DNA of 32,481 nt. Source: Candidatus Magasanikiibacteriota bacterium. GTDB lineage: Bacteria; Patescibacteriota; Patescibacteriia; Magasanikbacterales; UBA922. The notes beneath the pieces were generated by a model. The model had not been told where the DNA came from and ran no database searches. It worked only from the letters and a program-made list of their open reading frames with translations. The position numbers were made by a program, and so were the translations under genes. Every line of letters begins with the position of its first letter. Position 1 is the stretch's first letter. The stretch covers positions 1 through 32,481 of the forward strand of contig JACRPD010000025.1 of assembly GCA_016214105.1 (NCBI GenBank). The letters are read 5' to 3'. Below, piece after piece: positions 6,497 through 13,556 of the stretch.

Positions 6497-7046
6497 GAAT
6501 ACTTTATTTTGTTATAATTTTAGAGTTATGACAAAAGAAAAAAGAAAATACCGTGACCGCGCTTTATATCTCATTAAGGCTGTTAACAAAAGGCGAAAGA
6601 AATTACGGCAAATGGCAATTGAACATAAGGGCGGTAAATGCATACTTTGTGGTTACAAAAAATGCGCGCAAGCATTTGATTTTCATCATCTCAATGCTGC
6701 ACAAAAAGATTTTGGCATTTCCATGAATGGTTTGACCAGATCTTGGTTGAGGGTGGGGAAAGAATTAGACAAATGTGTAATGCTGTGCGCCAATTGTCAT
6801 CGTGAGGTTCATGTTGGTATAACGCAGCTTCCGGTTGTAAAACCGGTTGAAAATGGGGTGAATTCAGGGAAGCCTAAAATCGTAAGATGACGGTAATCCT
6901 GAGCCAAGTCCTAGAGGGAATTTGTTCTAGGAAAGGTGCAGAGACTAGTTGGTGAGTCCCAACAATAATCCAACATTAGCGCCCTATCTCCCTATTAATT
7001 GGGAGAATGAGATAGTCCACTCTATCATGAAAATGGTAGGCAAGTG
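6497..7046 (+). ncRNA. Group I intron (IC3-like) in tRNA-Asn
   Basis: The 550-nt intron has the conserved core of bacterial tRNA introns: the P/Q segment AATCCTGAGCCAAG (near 6895-6908), the R segment GGTGCAGAGACTA (6935-6947) and the S segment with TAGTC (7013-7017) pairing to GACTA (6943-6947) as P7. Other helices visible are P2 CCGGTT/AACCGG (6831-6846), a P6-like CCTAG/CTAGG (about 6910-6931), P8 CTCCC/GGGAG (about 6988-7005) and P9 CTATCA/TGGTAG (7022-7039). GCAGCT at 6824-6829 can pair with the exon end GGCTGT, with a G-T pair at the splice site, as the internal guide. The endonuclease gene therefore fills the P1 loop. Confidence 0.92.
6528..6890 (+). CDS. HNH homing endonuclease encoded in the tRNA-Asn intron
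   Basis: The 120-residue product starts at ATG 6528, inside the intron. In-frame ATGs further upstream would start before or in the tRNA exon. The N-terminus is very basic (MTKEKRKYRDRA...NKRRKKLRQ). A zinc-binding HNH core follows: CILC, then DFHHL, then LCANCHREVH, giving four Cys and the catalytic His-His/Asn/His set. By family knowledge it would cut intronless tRNA-Asn alleles to spread the intron. Its last about 22 codons overlap the guide sequence, P2 and neighbouring ribozyme sequence, so protein and RNA structure are jointly constrained. A TATAAT box at 6513-6518 could drive a near-leaderless mRNA. Confidence 0.9.
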   Translation: MTKEKRKYRDRALYLIKAVNKRRKKLRQMAIEHKGGKCILCGYKKCAQAFDFHHLNAAQKDFGISMNGLTRSWLRVGKELDKCVMLCANCHREVHVGITQLPVVKPVENGVNSGKPKIVR

Positions 7047-7111
7047 TAACCAATTGGTCGCCGGTTCGAATCCGGCCCGACGAGCGCAGTTTATTAACTA
7101 AACCAAAAAAT

Positions 7112-7597
7112 ATGGGTCATTTTAACAAATTTGACAAAGGTCGCGGCGGTTTTGACAGGGATCGCGGCAATCGAGGCGGTGGTTTTAGCGGCGGACGAGG
7201 ATTTGACAGGCGCGATGACGGCTCTAAGCAAATGCACCACGCTACTTGCAGCGAGTGCGGACAGGATTGCGAAGTGCCGTTTAGGCCGACAGGGGATCGT
7301 CCGGTTTTTTGCAGTAATTGCTTCAAAAGCAAAGGCGCTCCTGCCCGCAGTTTTGCTCCAAAAAGTTTTGATAGAGGCGATCGGCGCGGTAGTTTCAGCT
7401 CTGGCAATACCGGCGGCGGTGTTTCCAAAGCGCAGATTGACTTGTTGAATATAAAGTTAGATAAAATTTTATCTCTACTGACCGGCGCAAAAGTTGAAGC
7501 GCCAAAAGCGGATGTTTCAGAAGTGAAAGAAAAAAAAGAAATCGCGAAAAAAGCGAAAACTCCAGCGAAAAAAGCTCCAGCCAAAAAGAAAAAGTAA
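7112..7597 (+). CDS. CxxC-x17-CxxC zinc-ribbon protein
   Basis: This 161-residue protein has three parts: a Gly/Arg/Asp-rich N-terminus (1-40, RGG-like), a compact zinc ribbon with C46-x2-C49, exactly 17 residues, then C67-x2-C70, and a Lys/Ala-rich tail (about 135-161) after a short predicted helix (104-123). The ribbon matches the CxxC-x17-CxxC domain family (TIGR04272 type) that is frequent in CPR genomes; its function is not established. The RGG-like head and basic tail suggest nucleic-acid binding (inference). It follows tRNA-Asn by 27 nt and may share its transcript. A terminator follows at 7615-7645. Confidence 0.82.
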   Translation: MGHFNKFDKGRGGFDRDRGNRGGGFSGGRGFDRRDDGSKQMHHATCSECGQDCEVPFRPTGDRPVFCSNCFKSKGAPARSFAPKSFDRGDRRGSFSSGNTGGGVSKAQIDLLNIKLDKILSLLTGAKVEAPKADVSEVKEKKEIAKKAKTPAKKAPAKKKK

Positions 7598-7614
7598 ATT
7601 TTTACGGACACAAC

Positions 7615-7648
7615 AAAAACAGACTATATACAGTAGCCTGTTTTTAAT
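7615..7648 (+). terminator. Rho-independent terminator after CxxC gene
   Basis: AAAAACAG (7615-7622) pairs with CTGTTTTT (7638-7645), with an inner CTA/TAG extension, followed by AATTG. Confidence 0.75.
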
Positions 7649-7663
7649 TGTGGATAAACTAAC

Positions 7664-7698
7664 TTGACAAAAAATTAGATGTACGTTATTATGTACAT
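7664..7698 (+). promoter_or_regulatory. Promoter and palindromic operator of the toxin-antitoxin operon
   Basis: The -35 is TTGACA (7664-7669), the spacer 17 nt and the -10 TATTAT (7687-7692). A perfect inverted repeat ATGTAC-8 nt-GTACAT (7679-7698) surrounds the -10. Phd/YefM antitoxins usually repress their own operon through such palindromes, so this is the likely operator (inference). Confidence 0.75.
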
Positions 7699-7714
7699 AT
7701 ATAACATTTTAAAT

Positions 7715-8074
7715 ATGCTTCTACATCAAACATTGTCAATTACCGATGCCCGCTCGAAAATTTTTGCTTTGGCGGAAAAGGTTCAACGGCCGGGCACATT
7801 TTTCACTCTTACGGAAAAAGGCCGCGCTAAGGCGGTCGTAATGTCCGCTGAAGAATTTGAATCATGGCGGGAAACTCTGGAGATTAGGAGAGCGTTTCCG
7901 AACTTACGCGAGGATGCGGCATTAGCTCGCCGTGATTATAAAAAAGGCAACTATATCACCTTGGAAGATCTTTTAGCCAAAGAAGGTTTTGTGTTAGCTA
8001 AAGGCGTTCATAAAAATTATGCGGTACCAAATAATAATACCAAAAAAAGTTCAAAAAGATATTGCAAAAATTGA
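7715..8074 (+). CDS. Antitoxin, Phd/YefM family
   Basis: This 119-residue protein begins MLLHQTLSITDARSKIFALAEKV, with the Phd/YefM DNA-binding fold that uses S/T-x-x-x-A-R near the start. EFESWRETLEI follows and the toxin-binding C-terminal half (ALARRDYKKGNYITLEDLL) comes after. Upstream in-frame ATGs (7679, 7691) fall inside the promoter and operator, so 7715 is chosen. Its last 56 nt overlap the toxin gene in another frame, encoding a polar, basic tail. It would neutralise the downstream toxin and repress the operon. Confidence 0.85.
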   Translation: MLLHQTLSITDARSKIFALAEKVQRPGTFFTLTEKGRAKAVVMSAEEFESWRETLEIRRAFPNLREDAALARRDYKKGNYITLEDLLAKEGFVLAKGVHKNYAVPNNNTKKSSKRYCKN

Positions 8075-8270
8075 CGGCAGGTATAAGCAAAGAATCTTAT
8101 CCGCCCTGGCAGTACTTAGCGACAGCCCGCATATCGGAAAAAAGCTGGTTGGCGAGTACGCGAGCTTGCGTTCGTATGAGGTTTGGCCGTATCGGATTAT
8201 TTATGAAATTTATGAACGTAATTTGCTCATAAATATTATCAGGGTCGGTCATAGACAGGGAGTCTACTAA
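8019..8270 (+). CDS. Toxin, RelE/ParE family
   Basis: This 83-residue product has the RelE/ParE layout: an N-terminal strand (MRYQIIIPKKVQKDIAKI), two helices, VWPYRIIYEI, and the terminal strand IRVGHRQGVY typical of this superfamily. Such toxins are ribosome-dependent mRNA endonucleases (RelE) or gyrase poisons (ParE); the sequence alone does not decide. The gene overlaps the antitoxin by 56 nt, which ties their translation together. It is complete, with no sign of decay. Confidence 0.87.
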   Translation: MRYQIIIPKKVQKDIAKIDGRYKQRILSALAVLSDSPHIGKKLVGEYASLRSYEVWPYRIIYEIYERNLLINIIRVGHRQGVY

Positions 8271-8290
8271 TAACCGGACGTAAATTATCA

Positions 8291-8351
8291 TTGACAAAAT
8301 TTTTTATTTGTTGTATCTTGTAAACAGTCCGCCATGGGGGGCGGATTGTTT
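8291..8351 (+). promoter_or_regulatory. typA promoter and 5' hairpin
   Basis: TTGACA (8291-8296), 17-nt spacer, TATCTT (8314-8319). Just downstream, CAGTCCGCC (8324-8332) pairs over 9 bp with GGCGGATTG, enclosing the ATG at 8334, followed by TTTGTTT. The hairpin would bury that ATG, favouring GTG 8373, and may act as an attenuator (inference). Confidence 0.6.
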
Positions 8352-8372
8352 GTTTGGATTTATTCTAAATTT

Positions 8373-10202
8373 GTGGAAATAAGAAACATCGCCATTATCG
8401 CTCACGTTGACCACGGCAAGACTCGCTTGACTGATGCTTTGATGCGTCAAACCGGCATGGTAACGGATGACAGCGTCAGCATGGATTCAAACGCTCTGGA
8501 ACAAGAGCGCGGAATTACGATTTATTCAAAAAATACTTCTATCTTCTATCCTTCGGCCATTCGGCAAGCTCATGGCTCAGGACAGGCATCAACAAAAATA
8601 AACATCGTTGACACGCCCGGCCATGCGGATTTTGGCTCGGAAGTTGAGCGGGTTTTGCGTTCCATTGATTCGGTGCTGTTAGTCGTTGACGCGCAAGAAG
8701 GGCCGATGCCGCAGACTAAATTTGTTTTGAAAAAATCTCTCGCGCTTGGCATCAAGCCGATCGTGGTGATTAATAAAATTGATAAGCCGGCCGCTCGGCC
8801 GGAATGGACGCACGAAAAAGTTTTGGAATTATTTATGGACTTGGGCGCGAATGACGAGCAGTTGGATTTTGCCACGGTTTACGCGATTGCCAAACAGGGG
8901 ATAGCGAAGCTTAATTTGCAAGATGAATCAAATGATTTGACGCCGTTATTAGAGACGATTTTAGCCAAAGTTCCGCCGGCAAAAGGAGATGTTTCATTGC
9001 CGTTTGCTTTTCAACCGTTTAATCTCGCTTATGATAATTATCTCGGCCGTTTAGGCATTGGCCGTGTGTATCAAGGCACATTGAAAGTGGCGGATAAAGT
9101 TTTTTTGAAAAAATCATCCGGTGAAATTATTCCCGGCAATATAACCAAATTGTTTACCTTTGAAGGACTTAATCGCAAAGAAGTGCCGGAAGTTATTGCC
9201 GGCGATATTGTAATGATCGCGGGTTTGCCGGATATTTATATCAGCGATACGGTTTGTATTGAAAAAGAGCAGTCTCTTTTGCCGGCGATTAAAGTTGACG
9301 AACCGACCATTTCATTGAATTTTTTAGTAAACAGCTCTCCATTTGCCGGAAAAGAAGGTAAATTTGTCACCAACCGGCAGATCAGAGAAAGACTGGAAAA
9401 AGAGTTAGAAGTGAATGTGGGTCTGAAAATTGACTTTTCAGCCGTGGATTATTACAAAGTTTTTGGCCGCGGCGAGCTTCATATCGCGATTCTTTTGGAA
9501 AATATGCGGCGCGAGGGTTTTGAAGTGCAAGTTTCCCAGCCGCAGGTTATTTTGAAAGAGATTGACGGTGTTACGAATGAGCCGTATGAAGAAGTGACGA
9601 TTGACAGTCCGCAGGAATCTTGCGGAATAATTATTGAAAAAATGGCCAAGCGCAAAGGCCAGATGAAAGAAATGTGGCCGGAACAAAACCACACTCGTTT
9701 GGTTTATGAAATTCCAACTCGCGGGCTTTTGGGTTATCGCAATGAATTTGTTACTGACACGCGCGGCGAGGGGATTTTGTGCAGTGAATTTGTCGGCTTT
9801 AAACCTCATGCAGGAGAAATTATTAAACGTTCGGTCGGCTCCATGATTTCCGGCGAAATCGGCACGGTTCTTTCTTATTCTTTGGCTAATTTGCAAGAGC
9901 GCGGGGTTTTATATGTTGGGCCGAATGTTGAAGTTTATGAGGGTCAAGTAATCGGCAACACTGCCAAGGGGCAGGATATGACGGTTAATCCGATCAAAGG
10001 CAAGCATCTTACCAATATGCGGTCTTCAAATTCTGATATTGCCATTCAGCTTATTCCGCCGATGGAATTATCGTTGGAACGCGGGTTGGAAGTGATGGCC
10101 GAAGACGAATATTTGGAAATCACACCAAAGAGTGTTCGTTTGCGAAAACAAATTTTAACCGAGACCGGCAGGGTGCAGAAGGGGAGGAAGAAGAGTGTGT
10201 AA
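8373..10202 (+). CDS. typA: Ribosome-associated GTPase TypA/BipA
   Basis: This 609-residue translational GTPase acts on ribosome assembly and stress adaptation. The G motifs are clear: AHVDHGKT (G1), DTPGHAD (G3) and NKIDKP (G4), followed by EF-G-like domains II, III and V and the TypA C-terminal domain. GTG 8373 gives VEIRNIAIIAHVDHGKT, the usual family N-terminus. The longer start at ATG 8334 lies in a hairpin 8-10 nt after the predicted transcription start. The residue after the P-loop Thr is Arg instead of the usual Thr (GKTRL). An in-frame micro-repeat (8551-8581) adds about 10 residues (AIRQAHGSGQ) in the G domain just before the DTPGH motif. Confidence 0.93.
   Translation: MEIRNIAIIAHVDHGKTRLTDALMRQTGMVTDDSVSMDSNALEQERGITIYSKNTSIFYPSAIRQAHGSGQASTKINIVDTPGHADFGSEVERVLRSIDSVLLVVDAQEGPMPQTKFVLKKSLALGIKPIVVINKIDKPAARPEWTHEKVLELFMDLGANDEQLDFATVYAIAKQGIAKLNLQDESNDLTPLLETILAKVPPAKGDVSLPFAFQPFNLAYDNYLGRLGIGRVYQGTLKVADKVFLKKSSGEIIPGNITKLFTFEGLNRKEVPEVIAGDIVMIAGLPDIYISDTVCIEKEQSLLPAIKVDEPTISLNFLVNSSPFAGKEGKFVTNRQIRERLEKELEVNVGLKIDFSAVDYYKVFGRGELHIAILLENMRREGFEVQVSQPQVILKEIDGVTNEPYEEVTIDSPQESCGIIIEKMAKRKGQMKEMWPEQNHTRLVYEIPTRGLLGYRNEFVTDTRGEGILCSEFVGFKPHAGEIIKRSVGSMISGEIGTVLSYSLANLQERGVLYVGPNVEVYEGQVIGNTAKGQDMTVNPIKGKHLTNMRSSNSDIAIQLIPPMELSLERGLEVMAEDEYLEITPKSVRLRKQILTETGRVQKGRKKSV
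8551..8581. repeat. In-frame micro-repeat in typA
   Basis: It contains TTCGGCAAGCTCATGG (8560-8575). A 25-nt stretch (8551-8575) is identical to one in alaS (22467-22491), and the core recurs in metG and alaS. It encodes SAIRQAHG. Confidence 0.85.
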
Positions 10203-10257
10203 GACGATTCATTGAACATGGAGAATGGGACATGGAAGAAACGAGCGGTGTTTGTTA

Positions 10258-10294
10258 CAAAAAAACAATCGACTAAATGTCGGTTGTTTTTATT
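10258..10294. terminator. Bidirectional terminator between typA and the minus-strand gene
   Basis: AAAAACAATCGA (10261-10272) pairs with TCGGTTGTTTTT (10280-10291) around a 7-nt loop, with A-run and T-run flanks on both sides. It can serve both convergent genes. Confidence 0.85.
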
Positions 10295-10300
10295 GATGAG

Positions 10301-10358
10301 GTTCGGTCGTTGCATTCTCTATCATTTTAAAATGCCAGAGAATGTGAAGGGACCGAAC
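10301..10358. other. 58-nt nested inverted repeat (3' region of minus-strand gene)
   Basis: GTTCGGTC (10301-10308) pairs with GACCGAAC (10351-10358), and GCATTCTCT (10312-10320) with AGAGAATGT (10337-10345). The loop holds the palindrome CATTTTAAAATG. It lies 22 nt beyond the stop of the minus-strand gene, ahead of its terminator, and has no T run of its own. Confidence 0.7.
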
Positions 10359-10380
10359 GCGCATCCCTCCGATGGATTAC

Positions 10381-10602
10381 CTATTTGGCAGGAGGACCGA
10401 GATTGCGAGAAAAGTACCAGTCGTCGAAGTCCGGACAGGTGAGTGGCCGGTGATTGGGCGGTTTGTTGGCGGGCTGATGATTATCATGAAACCGTAGAAC
10501 GCCGGGCAGTTCGCAACACACACCTTGTGCGTTGCAACTCGCGATGTCGCCTGTCTCATGACACTCGCAAGAACAGTTAATTGTTGAAGTTCTCGCGCAC
10601 AT
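10381..10602 (-). CDS. Cysteine-rich protein (73 aa), unknown function
   Basis: This is the only minus-strand gene supported in the window. The 73-residue product has Cys at 2, 10, 12, 14, 23, 29, 30 and 56, with a CSCECHETG...GVCC core and a Pro/Asn/His-rich second half. It has a strong Shine-Dalgarno site, AAGGAG (10608-10613), 5 nt before ATG, whereas the other starts inspected have none. A plausible promoter lies at 10645-10673. The 3' end has a nested hairpin (10301-10358) and a terminator (10261-10291). I do not recognise the family; metal binding is suggested only by Cys content. Its initiation signal and orientation suggest a different origin or special regulation. Confidence 0.72.
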   Translation of the reverse strand: MCARTSTINCSCECHETGDIASCNAQGVCCELPGVLRFHDNHQPANKPPNHRPLTCPDFDDWYFSRNLGPPAK

Positions 10603-10607
10603 TTTTT

Positions 10608-10613
10608 CTCCTT
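10608..10613 (-). promoter_or_regulatory. Strong Shine-Dalgarno site of the minus-strand gene
   Basis: AAGGAG followed by an A-run and ATG at 10602. It decides the start and is exceptional in this window. Confidence 0.85.
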
Positions 10614-10644
10614 CTACGGCTGTTTGCGCCGATGGTAGTAGTTA

Positions 10645-10673
10645 ATCATATGTAACGGTCATTGTCAATACAA
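10645..10673 (-). promoter_or_regulatory. Promoter of the minus-strand Cys-rich gene
   Basis: On the minus strand, TTGTAT (10673-10668), 17-nt spacer, TATGAT (10650-10645). An overlapping alternative is TTGACA (10668-10663), 17 nt, TTAACT. It is back to back with the proB promoter. Confidence 0.6.
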
Positions 10674-10676
10674 TAT

Positions 10677-10708
10677 TTGACTTTGAGCTAATTTTGGCGC
10701 ATTATATA
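10677..10708 (+). promoter_or_regulatory. Promoter of the proline operon
   Basis: TTGACT (10677-10682) is followed after 18-20 nt by ATTATATA (10701-10708), about 22 nt before the proB ATG. The exact -10 is uncertain. Confidence 0.5.
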
Positions 10709-10730
10709 TGCATTAAAAGCGCGTAAAATT

Positions 10731-11486
10731 ATGTCTCACAAAATTATCGTGATTAAAATCGGCACTAATGTTATTACCAATAATCAAGGTTTGCTGGAAG
10801 AATCTGTAATAGGTAAACTGGCAACGCAAGTCGCCGCGTTGAAGCGCAAACATTATGGCGTTATTTTGGTTACCTCCGGAGCAATGGGTGCCGGACGCTC
10901 GTTGGTCAAACCAAGTTTAAAATTAAATAAAGTGGAAACACGGCAAGTGTTGGCGGCAGTCGGGCAGATAAAATTGGCCGGTATTTATTTATCGCGTTTT
11001 CAAAAACTTGGTATTTCCTGCGCGCAGGTTTTGACTTGCAAGGAAGATTTTCGCGATAAAAAGCACTATCTCAACATGAAAAGCTGTTTAACGGCTTTGC
11101 TAAAAAGCGATTTAGTTCCAATCGTGAATGAGAATGATGTGGTGGCGGTGGAAGAATTGATGTTTACTGACAATGATGAATTGGCCGGTCAGATTGCCGC
11201 GATGGTGAAAGCCGATCGTTTAATAATTTTAACTACGGTTGACGGCGTTAAAGATAATCGAGGCCAAGTTATTAAAGAAATAAAAAAGCAAAGCGATTAT
11301 CAGCATTTTGTTACAACGGAAAAATCATCGTTCGGCCGCGGCGGCATGTCAGCCAAATGCGCCACGGCAATGCGGTCAGCGAAGCTTGGCATTAAGACGC
11401 ATATTATGAACGGTAAAATTCAGAATGGTATTTTAAAAGTTGTGGCAGGAGAAAAAATCGGCACTGTTTTTACTGTTACTCGTTAG
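10731..11486 (+). CDS. proB: Glutamate 5-kinase ProB
   Basis: It phosphorylates glutamate with ATP, the first step of proline synthesis. The 251 residues cover only the amino-acid-kinase domain: IVIKIGTNV at the N-terminus, TSGAMGAGR, VNENDVVAVEE (substrate and ATP region), FTDNDELAGQIA and FGRGGMSAKCATA. The C-terminal PUA domain of the E. coli enzyme (367 residues) is absent, as in several other short ProB proteins; this may change feedback control or oligomer form (inference). First gene of proB-proC-proA. Confidence 0.95.
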   Translation: MSHKIIVIKIGTNVITNNQGLLEESVIGKLATQVAALKRKHYGVILVTSGAMGAGRSLVKPSLKLNKVETRQVLAAVGQIKLAGIYLSRFQKLGISCAQVLTCKEDFRDKKHYLNMKSCLTALLKSDLVPIVNENDVVAVEELMFTDNDELAGQIAAMVKADRLIILTTVDGVKDNRGQVIKEIKKQSDYQHFVTTEKSSFGRGGMSAKCATAMRSAKLGIKTHIMNGKIQNGILKVVAGEKIGTVFTVTR

Positions 11487-11515
11487 TTGATAGTTGTTAA
11501 TTGTTAGTTTTATCT

Positions 11516-12313
11516 ATGAAAAAAACTATTGGTATTATCGGCGCCGGCAATATGGGTGGCGCGATTTATCGGATTTTAAAACAAAGCCGTTTGGCGAAGC
11601 GAGTTTATATTTACGATAAGCACGCGAATAAAACTAACGCGTTGAAAGCGCGCGCGGATGTTCTGGGTTTGCAAGATTTATTAACACAGTCTGATATTAT
11701 AATTTTGGCCGTCAAACCCCAGTCATTTAAAGATTTAGCGGATGAGATTGGAGTAGAAATAAAAAATAAATTGATTGTTTCTGTCATGGCCGGCGTGTCA
11801 ACACAAACCATATCCGGCTTGTTAAAATCAAAAAAAATCATTCGCGCTATGCCTAATATGGCCGCCCGAATCGGACAAGGAGTGGTTGGTTGGTTCGCCA
11901 ACAAACCTGTTTTGAAATCTGAAAAAACTGATATCGCGCGGTTGTTGTCGGTTTTGGGCTTGGCTGTGGAAGTTAAAAAAGAGCCATTGTTGGATGTTGT
12001 GACAGCCGTGAGCGGTTCCGGTCCGGCTTATTTTTTCTATTTGTGCGGTTTATTGGAGGCACAAGCGGTTAGGTTAGGATTAGACAAAAAGAGCGCCAGG
12101 GTATTTGCCACGCAAACGTTTATTGGCAGCGCGACATTATTGAAAGTCAGTGAACAAGACGCCGGACAATTGTGTTTGTCCGTTATCTCCCGCAAAGGCA
12201 CGACTGCCGCGGCGATGGAGGTATTGAAAAAAAATGGCTTTGCCAAAATTTTTGAACGTGCGTTGTCGGCCGCTTTTAAACGCGCGCGGGAATTAAGCAA
12301 ACTGTATGAATAA
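11516..12313 (+). CDS. proC: Pyrroline-5-carboxylate reductase ProC
   Basis: This 265-residue enzyme reduces pyrroline-5-carboxylate to proline, the last step of the pathway. The Rossmann motif GIIGAGNMGGAI is at residues 5-16, followed by the family signature near the middle (MPNMAARIGQG) and the dimerisation/active region AVSGSGPAYFF. ATG 11516 is chosen because it directly precedes KKTIGIIGAGNMG; TTG 11501 is less likely. The 29-nt gap to proB holds a TTAGTTGATAGTTGTTAATTG-like AT repeat. The stop overlaps the proA start by 8 nt. Confidence 0.95.
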   Translation: MKKTIGIIGAGNMGGAIYRILKQSRLAKRVYIYDKHANKTNALKARADVLGLQDLLTQSDIIILAVKPQSFKDLADEIGVEIKNKLIVSVMAGVSTQTISGLLKSKKIIRAMPNMAARIGQGVVGWFANKPVLKSEKTDIARLLSVLGLAVEVKKEPLLDVVTAVSGSGPAYFFYLCGLLEAQAVRLGLDKKSARVFATQTFIGSATLLKVSEQDAGQLCLSVISRKGTTAAAMEVLKKNGFAKIFERALSAAFKRARELSKLYE

Positions 12314-13556
12314 AATCAACAGCCAATTAAGTAAAGCGAAATTATCAGCTGTGGCTTTAGGATTAATACCTGTTAGCAAAATTAATAAAGCATTACGCGC
12401 CGTAGCAGTAGCTATTTTGCGTGAGCAAAAAGTGATTTTGTCAGCTAACAAAAAAGATTTGCTTTCAATTAACAAAGTCGATCTCCGTTATGATCGCGCC
12501 TTATTGACACCGGCAAGAATAAGCGGAATTGCCGGCCAGTTGCGCGATGTGGCTAAATTGCCATCGCCATTAAATCAGATTTTGGAACAGCGGACAATCA
12601 AGAGCGGTTTGCGTTTATCAAAAATAACCGTGCCGCTTGGCGTGGTTGGCGTGATTTATGAATCTCGGCCGAATGTTACTGTAGAAGTTTTTTCGTTATT
12701 ATTCAAGTCCGGCAATGTTTGTGTTTTGAAAGGCGGAAAAGAAGTAAACCGCACCAATACTGCGTTTATAAAAGTTATTCAAAAAGTTTTGACAGCCAAT
12801 AAAATTAATTCCGGTTGCGTCGTTCTTCTACCAAGTAATCGGACTACTGTAAATCAGTTATTGAAATCCGATAAGTATATTGATGTTTTGATTCCGCGCG
12901 GAAGCGCTGGATTGATTAAGTACGCGCGCGAAAATTCCACAATACCGGTGATAGAAACCGGCGCCGGAGTAGTGCACACGTATTTTGATAAAAGCGGTAA
13001 CGCGAAAATCGGCGCGAGGATTATTGTTAATGCCAAAACGCGCCGGCCGAGCGTTTGTAATGCTTTGGATACATTAATTATTCATAAAGCGCGATTAAAA
13101 GATTTACCGGCATTAACAGCTCCGTTGGTAAAGTTTAAAGTTAAAATTTTTGCTGATGAATCAGCTTATAAGGCGTTGAAAGGCGATTACGATGAGGACT
13201 TGTTGAAACTGGCCAGTGCCAAAGATTTTGGCCGCGAGTTTTTATCTTTACAAATGTCCATCAAAACGGTCGTGTCAGCTGAAGAGGCGATAGATTTTAT
13301 TAATCGGCACAGTTCCAAACACAGCGAAGCGATTGTCGCGCGAGATAAAAAAATCACTGAAGAGTTTTTTAATCAAGTTGATGCCGCCGCCGTGTATAGC
13401 AACACATCCACCGCGTTCACTGACGGCGGACAGTTCGGATTGGGCGCGGAAATCGGCATTAGCACGCAAAAACTGCACGCTCGCGGGCCTCTAGGATTAA
13501 AAGAGTTGACGAGCTATAAATGGGTGGTGAGAGGGGATGGACAAGTGCGCTCTTGA
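12306..13556 (+). CDS. proA: Gamma-glutamyl phosphate reductase ProA
   Basis: This 416-residue enzyme reduces glutamyl 5-phosphate to the semialdehyde with NADPH, the second step of proline synthesis. Aldehyde-dehydrogenase-fold motifs are seen: VPLGVVGVIYESRPNVT, LKGGKEVNRTN, IPRGSAGLI and the catalytic Cys in RRPSVCNALDTL. The C-terminus has the family block YSNTSTAFTDGGQFGLGAEIGISTQK, containing the substrate loop. It overlaps proC by 8 nt. Its TGA stop lies inside the TTGACA -35 box of the next promoter. Confidence 0.96.
   Translation: MNKINSQLSKAKLSAVALGLIPVSKINKALRAVAVAILREQKVILSANKKDLLSINKVDLRYDRALLTPARISGIAGQLRDVAKLPSPLNQILEQRTIKSGLRLSKITVPLGVVGVIYESRPNVTVEVFSLLFKSGNVCVLKGGKEVNRTNTAFIKVIQKVLTANKINSGCVVLLPSNRTTVNQLLKSDKYIDVLIPRGSAGLIKYARENSTIPVIETGAGVVHTYFDKSGNAKIGARIIVNAKTRRPSVCNALDTLIIHKARLKDLPALTAPLVKFKVKIFADESAYKALKGDYDEDLLKLASAKDFGREFLSLQMSIKTVVSAEEAIDFINRHSSKHSEAIVARDKKITEEFFNQVDAAAVYSNTSTAFTDGGQFGLGAEIGISTQKLHARGPLGLKELTSYKWVVRGDGQVRS

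Larger units (their letters stand above)
6463..7084 (+). tRNA. tRNA-Asn (GTT) interrupted by a group I intron
   Basis: The 5' exon is 6463-6496 and the 3' exon 7047-7084. Joined, they give a complete 72-nt tRNA. The acceptor TCGTCGG pairs with CCGACGA, the D arm is GCTC/GAGC, the anticodon stem TTGG/CCAA encloses loop CTGTTAA (anticodon GTT), and the T arm is GCCGG/CCGGC with loop TTCGAAT. The intron splits the anticodon after its second base. The 5' exon ends in T and the intron ends in G, as required for group I splicing. CCA is not encoded. Confidence 0.93.

Noticed and set aside
7117..7611. 164-codon minus-strand frame opposite the CxxC-x17-CxxC gene
   Set aside because: Mirror of a Gly/Arg/Lys-rich gene; the plus strand has the zinc-ribbon motif with exact 17-residue spacing.
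9438..9896. 152-codon minus-strand frame inside typA
   Set aside because: Antisense shadow in a conserved GTPase gene.
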